6,355 nt of DNA, taken from NCBI GenBank assembly GCA_947479185.1, contig CANJYY010000162.1:1-6355 (forward strand), in the 5' to 3' direction. Below the pieces are notes generated by a model, which was given only the letters and a program-made list of their open reading frames with translations, did no database searches and had not been told where the DNA came from. The position numbers and the translations under genes are program-made. Shown in pieces: positions 4,415-6,355 of the stretch. This stretch comes from Caulobacteraceae bacterium (lineage in GTDB: Bacteria; Pseudomonadota; Alphaproteobacteria; Caulobacterales; Caulobacteraceae). How positions within the stretch are numbered: position 1 is the stretch's first letter; each line of letters opens with the position of its first letter.

Positions 4415-6211
4415 ATGAAGCTGAAAGCGCGGATCGCGCGCGAGCTAAGGTTCTTCAAGGGCCTGAGCCGCACGTTGAAGTGGGTCAAGCCCATCGCGCC
4501 GGACAGCCGGGAGCTGATCTGCGACGACCTGGAAGCGGCCGTCGACGCCCATCGTGACAGCCCGGCGATCACCTTCGAGGGCAAGACCCTCACCTATGGC
4601 GAGATGGACGCGCTGGCCAACCGCTACGCCCACTGGGCCAAGGAGCAGGGCATCACCCGCGGCCAGACGGTGGCGCTGTTCATGCCCAACCGCGCCGAAT
4701 ACCTGCCGATCTGGTACGGCCTGACCAAGGTCGGCGTGGCCACGGCCCTGATCAACACCAACCTGACCGGCGCGCCGCTGGCCCACTGCCTGAACATCTC
4801 CGGCGCGCTGCACTGCCTGGTCGACGCCGAGACGTCACCGGCCCTGGAGGCCGTGCGCGGTCAGCTGACCAAGCATGTGGCGCAATGGACCCTCGGCCCG
4901 GTCGCCGGCGACCGCCGCGACCTGGCTGCTGCCCTCAAGAGCTGCAGCAGCCTGCGCCCCGACCGGCAGACGGCGCGCGGTGAACTGCGCGCCAGCGACA
5001 CGGCACTGTGGATCTTCACCAGCGGCACGACGGGCCTGCCCAAGGCCGCCCGCATGAACCACATGCGCATTCAGCTCTACATGCGCGGCTTCGCCGGCGC
5101 GACGGGGGCGGAGGCGACCGACCGCATCTACCAGGTGCTGCCGCTCTACCACGCCACCGGCGGGCTCTGCGGCATGGGCGCGGCCCTGCTGACGGGCGGC
5201 TCGATCGTGCTGCGCAAGAAGTTCTCGACGACCCAGTTCTGGAAGGACGTGCACGACGAGAACTGCACGATGTTCGTCTATATCGGCGAGCTCTGCCGCT
5301 ATCTGATCAACGCCCCGGCCGACCCGCTCGAGCGTGACCACAAGCTGCGGCTGGCCTTCGGCAACGGCCTGCGCGCCGATGTCTGGCAAGACATGGTCAC
5401 CCGCTTCAACATCCCCCGGGTGATGGAGTTCTACGGCTCGACCGAAGGCAATGTGTCGATGTTCAACTTCGACGGCCACGTCGGCGCCATCGGCCGCCTG
5501 CCCAAGTGGCTGAAGAAGCGCGTCAACGCCCGCCTGGTCCAGTTCGACGTCGAGACGGAGCAGCCGGTCCGCGGCCCCGACGGCTGCTGCATCGAATGCG
5601 GCCCCGGCCAGATCGGCGAATGTATCGGCAAGATCGACACCAGCGATCCCCGGACCACCTTCACCGGCTACGCCGACAAGGCCGCCACCGAAAAGAAGGT
5701 GCTGCGCGACGTCTTCCAGAAGGGCGACGCCTGGTTCCGCACCGGCGACCTGATGCGCCAGGATGCGGACGGCTACTTCTATTTCATCGACCGCATCGGC
5801 GACACCTTCCGCTGGAAGGGCGAGAACGTCTCGACGGGCGAGGTCGCCGACCAGCTGGCCGAGGCCCCGGGTGTGCTGGAGGCCAATGTTTACGGCGTCG
5901 CCGTGCCGGGCCAGGACGGTCGCGCCGGCATGGTCGCCCTGACGGTCGACGACGACTTCGACCTCACCGGCTTCTACGCTCACGTGGAAAGCAAGCTGCC
6001 GACCTACGCCCAGCCGCTGTTCCTGCGGCTGCAGCGCCAGATCGAGACCACCGGCACCTTCAAGTACCGCAAGGTCGACCTGGTCGAGGAAGGCTTCGAC
6101 CCGTCAAAGGTCCGCGACCCGCTCTACTTCCGCAACCCGACGAAGAAGACCTGGACCAAGATCACCAAGGCCGCCTTCGGCAAGATCTGCGAGGGCGGGT
6201 TCCGGCTGTAG
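4415..6211 (+). CDS. Long-chain acyl-CoA synthetase, FATP/VLACS type
   Basis: A 598-residue, full-length member of the ANL adenylating family. It activates long or very long fatty acids to acyl-CoA through an acyl-adenylate, feeding beta-oxidation or lipid synthesis. Motifs in order: ATP-binding loop FTSGTTGLPKAA (201-212); LPLYHATGG (242-250); adenine-binding FYGSTEGN (339-346); TGDL (443-446) and YFYFIDRIGDTFRWKGENVS (455-474), the signature that marks the fatty-acid-transport-protein/very-long-chain branch rather than classic FadD; and TGTFKYRK (546-553) with Lys550 as the likely catalytic lysine of the C-terminal domain. No signal peptide; the basic amphipathic N-terminus (MKLKARIARELRFFKGLSR) may help membrane association. 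The ATG at 4415 has GGAGG eight bases upstream. No catalytic residue appears missing. It appears to be transcribed alone and is followed at once by a hairpin element. Chain-length preference cannot be read from sequence. Confidence 0.95.
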   Translation: MKLKARIARELRFFKGLSRTLKWVKPIAPDSRELICDDLEAAVDAHRDSPAITFEGKTLTYGEMDALANRYAHWAKEQGITRGQTVALFMPNRAEYLPIWYGLTKVGVATALINTNLTGAPLAHCLNISGALHCLVDAETSPALEAVRGQLTKHVAQWTLGPVAGDRRDLAAALKSCSSLRPDRQTARGELRASDTALWIFTSGTTGLPKAARMNHMRIQLYMRGFAGATGAEATDRIYQVLPLYHATGGLCGMGAALLTGGSIVLRKKFSTTQFWKDVHDENCTMFVYIGELCRYLINAPADPLERDHKLRLAFGNGLRADVWQDMVTRFNIPRVMEFYGSTEGNVSMFNFDGHVGAIGRLPKWLKKRVNARLVQFDVETEQPVRGPDGCCIECGPGQIGECIGKIDTSDPRTTFTGYADKAATEKKVLRDVFQKGDAWFRTGDLMRQDADGYFYFIDRIGDTFRWKGENVSTGEVADQLAEAPGVLEANVYGVAVPGQDGRAGMVALTVDDDFDLTGFYAHVESKLPTYAQPLFLRLQRQIETTGTFKYRKVDLVEEGFDPSKVRDPLYFRNPTKKTWTKITKAAFGKICEGGFRL

Positions 6212-6214
6212 GAT

Positions 6215-6310
6215 CCTCCCCCACCGGGGGAGGGGGGCCGCCGAAGGCGGTGGAGGGGGCCGCTCCAGTCTCGGATGACCCCCTCAGTCGGCTTCGCCGA
6301 CAGCTCCCCC
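6215..6310. repeat. Inverted pair of REP-like palindromes
   Basis: Unit 1 (6226-6259, plus) and unit 2 (6279-6310, read on the minus strand) share one design: GGGGGAG, then a short stem with a GAA loop, then GAGGGGG. The inner stems are CCGCC/GGCGG in unit 1 and GTCGGC/GCCGAC in unit 2, so the loop and flanks are kept while stems differ in a compensated way. GAGGGGG of unit 1 can also pair with CCCCCTC of unit 2. In front, CCTCCCCC (6215-6222) pairs with GGGGGAGG (6226-6233), four bases after the synthetase stop, and could help end transcription. This is the layout of a bacterial interspersed mosaic (REP pair) element between convergent genes. Confidence 0.7.
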
Positions 6311-6330
6311 GAAGGCGAGCATCGCAGGGC

Positions 6331-6355
6331 CTAGCCCGCCACCGCGATGTAGCCC
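6331..6355 (-). CDS. Possible C-terminal end of a convergent gene (partial)
   Basis: On the minus strand from the window edge, one frame reads GYIAVAG and stops at TAG (6333-6331). The stop lies 20 bases from the REP-like pair, which commonly sits between convergent genes. Only seven residues are visible, so neither the family nor the reality of the gene can be judged. Confidence 0.35.

Noticed and set aside
4835..5983. Minus-strand open frame of 382 codons inside the acyl-CoA synthetase
   Set aside because: It is fully antisense to a gene with all ANL motifs intact; it is a GC-rich shadow.

Overview
The window is high-GC DNA (third codon positions almost always G or C). It looks like an alphaproteobacterial chromosome, most likely Caulobacterales (Caulobacter/Brevundimonas/Phenylobacterium type). 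The reasons are a good EcfG-type general-stress promoter (GGAAC-N17-CGTT), GANTC sites in upstream regions, C/G-rich paired palindromes after a gene, and the gene families present. The genus is an inference. I see no rRNA, tRNA, CRISPR array or complete insertion sequence.

Layout, left to right. Positions 1-116 hold an unresolved gene edge. Two overlapping plus-strand genes follow: a secreted alpha/beta-hydrolase esterase (117-956) and a GNAT acetyltransferase starting at TTG (953-1462). Next is a small helical protein of unknown function (1541-1936). After an AT-richer 72-bp spacer with two palindromes comes a tight two-gene unit, a DUF2239 protein (2009-2572) and a small GIY-YIG-family protein (2569-2913), joined by an ATGA overlap. 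A 13-bp hairpin separates this unit from convergent minus-strand genes: a VOC-fold protein (2954-3343) and, beyond an intrinsic terminator, a single-pass membrane protein with a long Pro/Ala-rich tail (3436-4047). The membrane protein has the EcfG-type promoter. Positions 4048-4414 form an upstream region containing a 45% GC island. The last complete gene (4415-6211) is a fatty-acid-transport-protein-type long-chain acyl-CoA synthetase. It is followed by an inverted pair of REP-like palindromes and the probable last codons of a convergent gene.

Most genes are ordinary housekeeping or accessory genes. The part most worth attention is the DUF2239/GIY-YIG unit. DUF2239 contains a stretch whose pattern resembles a ribbon-helix-helix DNA-binding motif, palindromic operator-like sites sit just upstream, and the coupled partner has a nuclease fold with altered signature residues. 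This layout resembles an autoregulated two-gene module such as a toxin-antitoxin pair, but that function is a hypothesis and is not shown by the sequence.
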